Source: Saprospiraceae bacterium
GTDB taxonomy: Bacteria > Bacteroidota > Bacteroidia > Chitinophagales > Saprospiraceae
NCBI GenBank assembly: GCA_022841745.1
Contig: JALHQW010000018.1
Span: 6,870 to 70,869, forward strand
DNA: 64,000 nucleotides
Direction: 5' to 3'
Shown here: one piece after another, positions 17,301 through 24,988 of the stretch
Layout: each line of letters opens with the position of its first letter
Position numbering within the stretch: the first letter of the stretch is position 1
Position numbers and translations under genes: made by a program
Notes under the pieces: model-generated
What the model was told of the DNA's origin: nothing
The model's input: only the letters and a program-made list of their open reading frames with translations
Database searches by the model: none

Positions 17301-17897
17301 GAAATGAGCGAGCGCCATACGTCCATCACCACGCAGCGTGACGATATTTTGAAAGCAAAGGACGACCTGATGGAGACCATCAAGGAAATTGAGGAGACAG
17401 CCACGGCACAGTTCCTCGAAGCTTTCGGCAAGGTTCGGCTCTATTTCATTGATGCCTTCCGCAGCCTGTTCACTGCCGATGACGCCGCAGACCTTATACT
17501 GCTAAATCCCGACAACCCTTTGGAGAGCGACATCGAAATCGTTGCGAAGCCAAAAGGCAAACGCCCGCAGAGCATCAGCCAGCTATCGGGCGGGGAGAAG
17601 ACGCTGACGGCCACTGCCCTACTCTTCTCGCTCTACCTGCTCAAGCCCGCCCCATTCTGTATCTTCGACGAGGTGGATGCCCCGCTCGACGACGCCAACA
17701 TCGAGAAGTTCAACAATATCATCAAGGATTTCAGCAAGGACAGCCAGTTCATCATCGTTACCCACAACAAGCAGACGATGGCCGCCGTGGAAACGATTTA
17801 TGGCGTTTACATGCCAGAACAAGGCTTATCGGCAGTGACACCAGTGGATTTTAGGAGTTTAAAAAATGATTTGGTCATGTCAGCGGTAGAGAATTAA
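14328..17897 (+). CDS. smc: Chromosome segregation protein SMC
   Basis: SMC dimers with ScpA/ScpB form the bacterial condensin that organises and separates chromosomes. The 1189-residue protein has the complete plan: N-terminal ATPase half with Walker A GPNGSGKSN (31-39), a long coiled coil, a hinge (about 510-690), a returning coiled coil, and a C-terminal half with signature LSGGEKTLTATAL and Walker B FCIFDEVDAPLDD. The length is typical. scpA and scpB are not in the window. The first half is visibly GC-richer than neighbouring genes, which I take as codon preference rather than transfer. Confidence 0.97.
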   Translation: MRLKTLEIKGFKSFADETVIHFNEDVIGIVGPNGSGKSNVVDAIRWVLGEQKSSELRLDTMTSVIFNGTKSRKQGGMAQVTLSFENTKNLLPTEYNSVAITRRLYRSGESEYQLNGVVCRLKDITNLLMDTGIGSNSYAIIALGMVDEILADKDNARRKMFEQAAGISKYKIRKRETLQKLQATTADLERVDDLLFEINNNLKSLETQAKRTKKYYELKEEYKDLAIKLAALKSESLKAKYKEIKDSLEKEEDRYRQLEIDQRQMEAGLEQQRKTNLDQEQALSERQREMNQLVGRIRDAENERRVLEQRITFVEQNKAKSQEAIVIAKSRIATLDDEIANYRETLQEDRRLEGRLEQQLEAAEKRLNDIRQSHGEMKAGLDSIMQNQQKVERELYELEKSKAVNANQMENLRHDIQHGEEEVKNRRTETASLQSKIKDLEKEEAERKAAVEALEKAEEDRRSQIAEGETKLDELKTRIQKIHRELDSKRNEYKLTKSMVESLEGFPESIRFLSNAKNWAKQAPLLSDLIYVEVDYRVAIENYLEPYLNFYVTENIEDAQQAVQLLQSAQKGKANFFVNDSFKDFTPSMAMNSGDMRPATDFVQCDPAYRNLVSFLLDNVFVLEKEEVAKQLSGENRTLLAKSGRFIQRRHSLTGGSVGLFEGKKIGRKKNLEILENAIKRGEEEENVLSTEMYNLKSSIEALKGQQSRQQIQQEQNLLNRISQERVSLAARLESFESYIKDVDARKVQTLERIKGFEEANANIEKQLDEKMQTADEARKQISNTDGKFRAVAEEMSTASTDFNNKNIEFIKQQNKVSSLQRELSFREKQLDETKATMATNQRALDQSGGEVAQINDDIEKLVKALQENYAKRKEKEGSLSAAEQAFFGARNSIHEIEDKLRALGRQSQESQIKINNLREKFSDTKYQLTNIAERLRIEFNLSINDHDALTLTPEQREGLDENDMQIKVERIKNRLDNYGEINPMAVEAYDEMSERHTSITTQRDDILKAKDDLMETIKEIEETATAQFLEAFGKVRLYFIDAFRSLFTADDAADLILLNPDNPLESDIEIVAKPKGKRPQSISQLSGGEKTLTATALLFSLYLLKPAPFCIFDEVDAPLDDANIEKFNNIIKDFSKDSQFIIVTHNKQTMAAVETIYGVYMPEQGLSAVTPVDFRSLKNDLVMSAVEN

Positions 17898-18096
17898 ATT
17901 GTGTAGGCAAATTTCCAAATAGTCATAAGTAGGTTTTTTACACGCTAAGTTTTTGTTGGAGATTAAATTCACCAACAGGTTTTCAGCATTGACTTTTATC
18001 AAGTTCCTCGCTGACGATTGGCATTTTAAAAAAATTGCAATGCCCTCAACTTCGGGTCATGGAAAAACGAAATTCTTAACCATTAAATCCGAAGTC

Positions 18097-19008
18097 ATGA
18101 CATTTGAAACCTCCACTTCGATGATTGAATTTGGCCTACTTGGCGTAGTGGCGCTGACGGTCATTTTGCTACTTGCGCTTCGTGCGCACTACAAGAAAGT
18201 TGAAAATGAAAACCTAACCGAACTTCATAAAAATGAAAAATGGAGTTCTCCGGTGGAAGCAAGGACGAAATACCCTGAATTGGATATTTTCAGGGCCAGC
18301 ACCTCCCTGCGGTTTTATGGGATAATGATTGCGACACTGTTGATGATTTTTGCTTTTAGCTGGACAACTTATGAGAAGCAAGTTGATTTCAGCAGTTTGT
18401 TGGGGACAGTGGATGATGAGATTGAAATGGAGACACCAAGGACCTTGGAACCACCGCCTCCACCACCGCCACCGCCACCACCCTCTGTACAAATTGTGGC
18501 CACTGACGAATTAGACGTTGAGACGAAGATTTTCGAAGATATGTCTATTGACCAAGGCACCGAGATAACAAGTGTACCTGTTCATATTGAAAAAAAGGAA
18601 GTGGCAGCCGCCCCCCCGCCACCTCCGCCACCGCCAACAGACGAAGCTGAGCGGGAAATTTTCAAAGTGGTGGAAGACCAGCCAACATTCCCTGGTTGCG
18701 AGGATGTGATGGTGAAAGCCGAACGCTTAGCCTGTGCAGAGAAAAAATTGTTGGAGTTCATCTATGCCAACATCCAATACCCGGCCATTGCTCGTGAGAA
18801 TGGTGTTTCTGGAACGGTTTACATCCGCTTTGTGGTAGAACGTGATGGCAATATCAGCAATATCGAATCCATTCGTGACATTGGTGCCGGCTGCAGCGAT
18901 GAAGCCATCAGGGTAGTAAAACTCATGCCTAAATGGAATCCTGGCAAGCAAAGGGGCAACCCGGTAAGGGTAATGTTCACGTTGCCCGTGAAGTACGAAC
19001 TGAAGTGA
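18097..19008 (+). CDS. TonB family energy transducer (paralog 1)
   Basis: TonB proteins pass proton-motive-force energy from ExbB/ExbD to outer-membrane receptors such as SusC and BtuB. This 303-residue protein has two hydrophobic segments (about 12-30 and 70-90), a stretch of 11 prolines, a second proline run (about 175-182), the Cys-containing FPGCEDV...CAEKK region and a TonB C-terminal domain ending PVRVMFTLPVKYELK. ATG 18097 is preferred over upstream starts because its N-terminus lines up with the paralog at 31535. No exbB/exbD are adjacent. The long Pro run and the second membrane segment are unusual for textbook TonB. Confidence 0.85.
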   Translation: MTFETSTSMIEFGLLGVVALTVILLLALRAHYKKVENENLTELHKNEKWSSPVEARTKYPELDIFRASTSLRFYGIMIATLLMIFAFSWTTYEKQVDFSSLLGTVDDEIEMETPRTLEPPPPPPPPPPPSVQIVATDELDVETKIFEDMSIDQGTEITSVPVHIEKKEVAAAPPPPPPPPTDEAEREIFKVVEDQPTFPGCEDVMVKAERLACAEKKLLEFIYANIQYPAIARENGVSGTVYIRFVVERDGNISNIESIRDIGAGCSDEAIRVVKLMPKWNPGKQRGNPVRVMFTLPVKYELK

Positions 19009-19129
19009 CTTTGGAATCAGACGGTTTCTGTCAGCCTTTGGCAGATGGAAACCGTTAATTTCCGATAAAAATATACTCGGTGTTAATACCGAATTAAGCG
19101 TTAGAATGTTTTTTTGATTATTTCTTGAG

Positions 19130-19137
19130 TATTTTTG
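19130..19137 (+). promoter_or_regulatory. Promoter -7 element before the glycosyltransferase
   Basis: TATTTTTG matches TAnnTTTG; no TTTG at good spacing. If used, transcription starts about 19144, immediately upstream of the terminator-like hairpin at 19152. Confidence 0.4.
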
Positions 19138-19151
19138 CAAGGTGACAAATG

Positions 19152-19188
19152 ATAGACGGCAACAAGATTGGTTACCGTCTATTTTTTT
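19152..19188 (+). terminator. Rho-independent terminator or leader attenuator
   Basis: ATAGACGG (19152-19159) and CCGTCTAT (19175-19182) form an 8-bp stem followed by seven T. It lies 144 bases after tonB and 48 bases before the glycosyltransferase ATG, downstream of a TAnnTTTG element, so it could end the tonB message or attenuate the next one. Confidence 0.7.
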
Positions 19189-19235
19189 GCCCCATTCCTT
19201 TTGTGGTCCACAGTTTCCACCAATCGAGACGGAAC

Positions 19236-20339
19236 ATGAACATACTTCACCTCAGCACCGCCCTTTCGTGGCGTGGTGGTGAGCAGCAATTGGCCTATTT
19301 AATCGAGGAACTTGAGCGACAAGGAATCCGTCAATCTGTTTTTTGCCCAAAGGGTTCAGTCCTTGAATCGCATTGCCACAAGCATAGCATAGCTGTCATC
19401 AGCTTTCGAAAGACTTTCAACTTGGACCCGCTCATTTCTTGGAAAATCACCAGCATTACCAAAGCGCAAGGCATAACCCACCTACATGCGCACGACTCAC
19501 CGAGTCATACGTTTGCGGTCATGGCTGCCGCTTTTTTTAGCACTAAATTGCCAATTATCATACACAGAAGGGTGGACTTTCCAATTGGCAAGAACTGGCT
19601 ATCGAAATGGAAGTACAACCATCCGGGCATCGCCAAAATCATTTGTGTCTCCGAATTCATACGGCAAATGGTCTTGGGCGAAATCCACCAACCTGAAAGG
19701 CTGGCAGTTGTGCATAGTGGCATTGACCTTTCAAAGTTCAACAATCCATCCAATACGTTGAAAAATAATCGGTTGCGCCGAGAATTCAAGATACCGAACA
19801 ACCAATTCCTCATTGCCAATATTGCTGCCATTGCACCGCACAAGGACTATGAAACGTTTTTGGAAACGGCAGAAATGCTGCTAAAATCTGGTTTGCCCGC
19901 CCATTTCCTGGCAATAGGCGGCGATGGAGGGGAAGAGGAGGAAATCCGTTACCTCATCCAGAAAAAATCTTTGCAAGAGCGGGTCTTGCTCACCGGTTTT
20001 CGCAACGATATACCCACGATTCTCCCTGAAATTGACCTCTTGCTTTTCACCAGTAAAACAGAAGGGCTTGGCACTACCCTATTGGATGCCTTTGCTTGCA
20101 AAGTTCCCGTTGTGGCTTCTCGCACCGGCGGAATTACAGAGTTGGTTGAGCATGGAAAAACAGGATTGCTCTGCAAAGTGGGGGATGTTGACGGATTTGC
20201 CTGGTCGGTCAACAGTATCCTATTTGATAATTCGCTTCGCAAACAGTTGGTTGAGAACTCCTTCAAAAAAGTACAATATTTTAGCAAACAGCAGATGGCC
20301 GAATCCATCATCAAGATTTATCGTGAGACCAGCGCTTAG
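19236..20339 (+). CDS. Glycosyltransferase family 4
   Basis: GT4 enzymes use NDP-sugars to extend glycans, with retention of configuration, at the inner face of the membrane. The 367-residue protein begins MNILHLSTALSWRGGEQQLA with the glycine-rich acceptor loop, and has the C-terminal donor-binding E-x7-E region (EGLGTTLLDAFACKVPVVAS). The ATG at 19236 is chosen because it places the first strand correctly; the same frame is open to 19149 but that part overlaps a terminator hairpin. It converges with the DUF5995 gene, sharing four bases of stop codons. Acceptor and sugar are unknown. Confidence 0.88.
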   Translation: MNILHLSTALSWRGGEQQLAYLIEELERQGIRQSVFCPKGSVLESHCHKHSIAVISFRKTFNLDPLISWKITSITKAQGITHLHAHDSPSHTFAVMAAAFFSTKLPIIIHRRVDFPIGKNWLSKWKYNHPGIAKIICVSEFIRQMVLGEIHQPERLAVVHSGIDLSKFNNPSNTLKNNRLRREFKIPNNQFLIANIAAIAPHKDYETFLETAEMLLKSGLPAHFLAIGGDGGEEEEIRYLIQKKSLQERVLLTGFRNDIPTILPEIDLLLFTSKTEGLGTTLLDAFACKVPVVASRTGGITELVEHGKTGLLCKVGDVDGFAWSVNSILFDNSLRKQLVENSFKKVQYFSKQQMAESIIKIYRETSA

Positions 20340-21082
20340 GTCAATAAATCAATCACCTTCCCAATATCCTTTTGCTCAAACCGCTTGACTAACCTTACTA
20401 CGCCGTTGAGGAAAAAACCCGGTTTTGAAATAACCTTGTTCAATAAGTCAACGGTATTATCCAATCTTTTGATTTCCAAAGACCTATCCTCTTCACTCAG
20501 TTTAGACAAACAGTTGGCAATATTCCAAGCATTTTTCCTTGCTGCAATAAGGCTGAACTCCGCAAAATATTCATCCCCGGTTTTGCCAAACCAATCCACC
20601 AAAAAAAGCAAAGGTGAAACATCGCTCAACTTGTCCTGCACGGCATTAATTTTCTCTGCCAAAACCCGATTGATTCCCTTAAAATCAGCTTCCAACTGTG
20701 GCAATTGTTCAGCAGGCACTGTTGCTGCTGCCGCAATACCGAGGTCGAGGTTGATATGGGCATTCATGCCCATTAGCAGGTACTGCAAAACCAAAAAATT
20801 GAAATTTTTGGCAGCATCGAATGCCGTATGCCATGATTTTGTGCAGGGAATTCCTTGCCGATATGCATCATAAGCATCCAAATAGCGGTTGGCAAAAACC
20901 ACGTCGAGCCGCTCCATGCGTGGGCCATCCTGAAACCCCTTGTTGTGGATACCATGTCGAACTGATTTGGTCACATCCAAATAAAGGCAAGCAAATATCC
21001 CCAAGGGGTCACCAGTTTGTCGGCTTTGCGCAACAATGGCTTCCAATCTTTTTATGATTCCATCAATGGTTGTCTCTTTCAT
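20336..21082 (-). CDS. DUF5995 family protein
   Basis: 248 residues, soluble, helical. It carries the His-containing motif MGMNAHINLDLGIAAA around residue 105 and YLDVTKSVRHGI near residue 30, which I recognise from the DUF5995 family of unknown function. The spaced histidines (H59, H86, H110 region) suggest a metal-binding helical bundle, but this is inference. Tail-to-tail overlap of 4 bases with the glycosyltransferase. Confidence 0.75.
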   Translation of the reverse strand: MKETTIDGIIKRLEAIVAQSRQTGDPLGIFACLYLDVTKSVRHGIHNKGFQDGPRMERLDVVFANRYLDAYDAYRQGIPCTKSWHTAFDAAKNFNFLVLQYLLMGMNAHINLDLGIAAAATVPAEQLPQLEADFKGINRVLAEKINAVQDKLSDVSPLLFLVDWFGKTGDEYFAEFSLIAARKNAWNIANCLSKLSEEDRSLEIKRLDNTVDLLNKVISKPGFFLNGVVRLVKRFEQKDIGKVIDLLT

Positions 21083-21234
21083 AAGGTAGCAGTTGGGTCA
21101 TTGATTTTGGCGGAAATGTAGCGCCAAATTAGCCAAAATTTAGGGGATTGAAAGGCAACAATTCGCAACGTCTCCCATAACCAAGCACGAACCAAAATAG
21201 ACCGTATCTTCACGCCCTCAAAGCGAATCATTAA

Positions 21235-23307
21235 ATGATAATGAACGAGCGTTTTCAGGTATTTTTCCCAAGGTTGAAGCAGCTTGCGAACGTGGGCACG
21301 GTGGTAGCCGTCGCGTTGCTGATTAGCCTTTTATACCCCAGCAACGTCAAGTTCAAGTACGAGTTCCAACGTGGCCAAATCTGGAAATACGATGACTTGG
21401 TGTCCCCGTTCGACTTTGCCATAAGAAAGACCACTGAGGAACTTCAAGCGGACAAAGCCTTGGTAATGAAGGATTTTTGGCCTTATTATGCGCTTAACGA
21501 ATCATTGGCCAATGCCAAAATGAGAGATTTTGAGGCCGAATTTGACAGTTGGGCGAAAGACCAAGGCTTGGCGAATGCACCAAAACTCAAATTGGAGGAA
21601 ATAAAGGGTAATTGCCTTGCCTTCCTGGAAAAAATATATGCAAGGGGCATCGTTCAGCTTAACCCAGAACACCTTGTCGAAGACCAAAAATTCGTCATCC
21701 ACGTCGTAAAGGGCAACACCAGCTTTAAGCGGACACCCTCCAGTTTCGCCAGTTTGGAGGAAGCAAACGCCCAGGTTGATGCATTCGGCAATGCCCCAAA
21801 AAATGGGGTGCCATCAGAAGCCATACCCTTGATGAAGGCGGCCCTGGTCCAAAATATCACTTACGACGAACCACGCACGACGGCCATGTTGGCGGATGCC
21901 ATCAACAATATTTCACCTTCGAGGGGCTTGGTAGCACAGGGCGAAACCATCGTGCTGAAGGGCAATGTCGTCACCGATGAGGTCTATGAAAAATTAGTGA
22001 GCTATAAGGCCAAATTCGAGTCGGATATCAGCTCCCAAAAATCGGGTTGGGTGGTTTATATCGGCTACCTTTTACTGACGGGGCTGATTCTAGGGGCCTT
22101 TATCATGTACGTCAATTCCTATCGTCGGGAGATTTTTAAAAATTGGAACTACCTCGCTTTCGTCCTGATTTGGATGGTGGCATTCAGCTACTTGACCTTC
22201 CTCGTGGAGCGGATGGAGGTATTGAGCGTTTACGTCATTCCATTTTGCGTTGTACCCGTTGTTGTGCGGCATTTTTTCACTTACCGATTGGCGTTTTTCA
22301 CCCATGTCGTGGTTGTCCTGATTGCGGGTTTCCTGACGGCAGAGGGTCACCAGTTCCTCTTCACCCAAATCGTGGCAGGGGTAGTGGCCGTGCTCGCAGT
22401 AGCCGATGCCCGTGATTGGTCGAGGTTTTTCCGTTCGGTGGTGGCCATTTTCTCGGCTTATCTGCTATCGCAAATAGGCATGGCCTTGATTGAGGAAGGC
22501 AACTTCCGCAGTGTTGACTGGCAGTCAATGGGGTGGCTTGCATTCAATGGCTTGTTGACCCTTTTGGCCTTCCCACTCATCCCATTGACGGAGCGCATGT
22601 TCGGGTTCACATCCTCTATTTCATTGGTAGAGCTATCCGATATGAACCGTCCCCTGCTGCGTGAACTGGCCATGAAGGCACCTGGCACCTTCCAGCATTC
22701 CCTGCAAGTCGGCAATCTTGCCGAAGCAGCTGCCAATGAAATCGGCGCTGACCAGTTGTTGGTTAGGGTTGGTGCCCTCTACCACGATATTGGAAAGACC
22801 TTGGAGCCAGAATATTTCGTGGAAAACCAATCCGGCAACAACCCGCACGAAGGCATGCCAAGAACGGAAAGCGCCCAGATTATCATCGAACATGTGACGG
22901 AAGGAGAGAAAATGGCCAAAAAGCATAGGCTGCCACTCACCATCCAGCGGTTTATCACTACCCACCACGGCACTACCCGGGTCGAGTATTTTTACAAAAA
23001 CCATGTTGCAGAGAACCCCGAATTGGTGGTAGATGCTTCGCAATTCACTTATCCCGGCCCCTTGCCGTCGTCCAAGGAGGAAGCCATCCTCATGCTGGCC
23101 GACTCTGTGGAGGCCACCTCCCGCAGCCTGAAATCGCCTACCGGGCAAGACATTGATAATTTGGTAAACAAGATTTTCAAAGGAAAAATTGACCACGGCC
23201 AACTCAATGAATCGAAATTGACTTTTGGGGAATTAGAGGTTTGCCGGGCTGTTTTTCAAAAAATGTTGCGCAGCATACACCATGTGAGGATTGAGTACCC
23301 GGAATGA
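21235..23307 (+). CDS. 7TM-HD phosphodiesterase (PgpH-type)
   Basis: PgpH-family proteins hydrolyse the second messenger c-di-AMP. The 690-residue protein has an N-terminal membrane segment (about 18-36), a large extracytoplasmic 7TMR-HDED-like domain (about 40-270), a block of about seven membrane helices (275-480) and a C-terminal HD domain with ALYHDIGKTLEPEYF and ITTHHGTTRVEYF. The HDIG motif and distal HH appear intact. The ATG at 21235 is followed by another at 21241; either could be used. The flippase gene follows after 36 bases. Confidence 0.9.
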   Translation: MIMNERFQVFFPRLKQLANVGTVVAVALLISLLYPSNVKFKYEFQRGQIWKYDDLVSPFDFAIRKTTEELQADKALVMKDFWPYYALNESLANAKMRDFEAEFDSWAKDQGLANAPKLKLEEIKGNCLAFLEKIYARGIVQLNPEHLVEDQKFVIHVVKGNTSFKRTPSSFASLEEANAQVDAFGNAPKNGVPSEAIPLMKAALVQNITYDEPRTTAMLADAINNISPSRGLVAQGETIVLKGNVVTDEVYEKLVSYKAKFESDISSQKSGWVVYIGYLLLTGLILGAFIMYVNSYRREIFKNWNYLAFVLIWMVAFSYLTFLVERMEVLSVYVIPFCVVPVVVRHFFTYRLAFFTHVVVVLIAGFLTAEGHQFLFTQIVAGVVAVLAVADARDWSRFFRSVVAIFSAYLLSQIGMALIEEGNFRSVDWQSMGWLAFNGLLTLLAFPLIPLTERMFGFTSSISLVELSDMNRPLLRELAMKAPGTFQHSLQVGNLAEAAANEIGADQLLVRVGALYHDIGKTLEPEYFVENQSGNNPHEGMPRTESAQIIIEHVTEGEKMAKKHRLPLTIQRFITTHHGTTRVEYFYKNHVAENPELVVDASQFTYPGPLPSSKEEAILMLADSVEATSRSLKSPTGQDIDNLVNKIFKGKIDHGQLNESKLTFGELEVCRAVFQKMLRSIHHVRIEYPE

Positions 23308-23343
23308 GGTAGGTGGACTGCTCTTTAAATAGCTTCGGAAAGC

Positions 23344-24879
23344 ATGTCACTATTAAAAAAATTAGCCAGTGAGACCGCCATTTATGGCCTGAGCAGTATC
23401 GTCGGTCGGGTAATCAATTTCATGCTGGTGCCCATCCATAGCAGGGTATTCCTGGAGGGGGAATACGGGGTTTCCCAAAAATTGTATGCTGTTGTCGGCA
23501 TCGCAATGGTGTTCTTTACCTTCCGCCTTGAGACAGCGTTTTTCCGTTTTGGCACCGACCCTACTGAACGTGACCGTAGTTTTGGCACCGCATTAACCGC
23601 CCTGCTAATCGGTACAGGGATTTGGCTGGTGCTTGGTTTTTTGTTCCTCCAGCCCTTGTCGAGCTGGCTGCTCCTCCCCGACCGAAACGACCTTGTAGCG
23701 ATGGTACTTTTAATACTTGCATTCGACGTAATGGCAGAAATCCCGTTTGCAAGGCTGCGTTTAGAGAAGCGACCTTTCCGCTTCGCAACCATTAAGATTA
23801 TTGGCATTTTGGTCAATGTTGCGCTTACGGCCTTTTTCCTGATTTGGTGGCGCAACCACCCAGATTTTAATATTGGGAGTTGGACTTATAGCACTGATTT
23901 TGGAATCGGCTATATATTTTTGGCAAACTTGGTAGCGAGTGCAGTCGTACTTTCATTGTTGCTGTTTACTACCAAAACCTTAAAAGACCCTTTACAAGAA
24001 CTGGATGGCAATCAGCCCTTGGCCGCCATAAAAACCACCTCGCCAGCTATCAAGCTTAGTTTTGACAAAGCCATTTTCAAGAAAATGGCCATCTATTCCG
24101 CTCCATTGGTTGTGGTTGGTTTGGCTGGGGTTGCTGATGAGACCCTTGACCGGATTTTGATGGAGCGATTGCTCCCGGGTAATCTAGCCGAAAACCAGGC
24201 CACCCTGGGCGTCTATTCGGCCTGTTATAAGCTAACCGTTATTTTGGCCCTTTTCACACAGGCGTTCCGTTACGCCGCTGAACCTTTCTTTTTTGCCAAT
24301 GCCAAGAACAAGGACGCCCCAGAGATGTACGGCCAGGTAGCCAAGTTCTTCACCCTTATCAGCGCTTTAGGCATGCTATTCGTGCTCCTCTACCTCGATG
24401 CATTTCAGCATATTTTGGGTAAAGATTTTAGGGGCGCATTGGATGCAGTACCCATAATCCTGTTGGCCACCCTTTTCCTCGGCGTTTACTATAATTTCAG
24501 CACATGGTATCGCCTCACCGACCGAACTATTTGGGGTGTTTACATCTCTTTGATTGGGTTGGCCATCACCGTTGTTTTCAATTTCCTTTGGATACCCACC
24601 TTTGGCTATATGGGAGCAGCCTACGCTAAACTGCTATGCTACGGTACAATGACAGTGGCTGGCTGGTATTTCGGACAGCGCTATTTTCCAGTCAATTACC
24701 CGCTTGGAAGAATGGCACTCTATGTGGGATTGTCGTTGGGATTATGGTTCTTGGCAGAGCGTTTGGCGGAAGTACTGGGCTATTCTTTTTTGGTAAAAAT
24801 GGTGGTGAACAGCTTCCTGTTGTTCGGATTTATTGGCTTTTCCTGGAAAATGGAATGGAAAAACGTTAATTCGATTTAA
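23344..24879 (+). CDS. Polysaccharide flippase (Wzx/MATE-like, MVF superfamily)
   Basis: 511 residues with about 14 hydrophobic segments and the usual N-terminus of the oligosaccharide flippase family (SETAIYGLSSIVGRVINFML). Such proteins move undecaprenyl-linked sugar chains across the inner membrane. The charged loop about 215-245 separates the two halves. It follows the HD phosphodiesterase by 36 bases. The GT4 enzyme upstream could supply a linked glycan but no full polysaccharide cluster is present. Confidence 0.85.
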   Translation: MSLLKKLASETAIYGLSSIVGRVINFMLVPIHSRVFLEGEYGVSQKLYAVVGIAMVFFTFRLETAFFRFGTDPTERDRSFGTALTALLIGTGIWLVLGFLFLQPLSSWLLLPDRNDLVAMVLLILAFDVMAEIPFARLRLEKRPFRFATIKIIGILVNVALTAFFLIWWRNHPDFNIGSWTYSTDFGIGYIFLANLVASAVVLSLLLFTTKTLKDPLQELDGNQPLAAIKTTSPAIKLSFDKAIFKKMAIYSAPLVVVGLAGVADETLDRILMERLLPGNLAENQATLGVYSACYKLTVILALFTQAFRYAAEPFFFANAKNKDAPEMYGQVAKFFTLISALGMLFVLLYLDAFQHILGKDFRGALDAVPIILLATLFLGVYYNFSTWYRLTDRTIWGVYISLIGLAITVVFNFLWIPTFGYMGAAYAKLLCYGTMTVAGWYFGQRYFPVNYPLGRMALYVGLSLGLWFLAERLAEVLGYSFLVKMVVNSFLLFGFIGFSWKMEWKNVNSI

Positions 24880-24964
24880 TGGATGATGAAATGGTAAACT
24901 GTGCGTTTGTCTATGAAAAACCAATATGGGTTCTATGTCTTCCTCAAATCCAATTACAAAAACC

Positions 24965-24972
24965 TAATTTTG
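24965..24972 (+). promoter_or_regulatory. Promoter -7 element for the M1 peptidase
   Basis: TAATTTTG matches TAnnTTTG, 17 bases before the ATG at 24989. Confidence 0.5.
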
Positions 24973-24988
24973 CTGAAAAATAACGTAC

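Noticed and set aside
14328-17897. smc as a transferred gene because its first half is GC-richer
   Set aside because: It is a core housekeeping gene with a normal layout; lepA and dinB show similar codon preference.
19149-19235. Longer N-terminus of the glycosyltransferase from ATG 19149
   Set aside because: It would translate through the terminator hairpin and adds residues before the conserved first strand MNILHLS.
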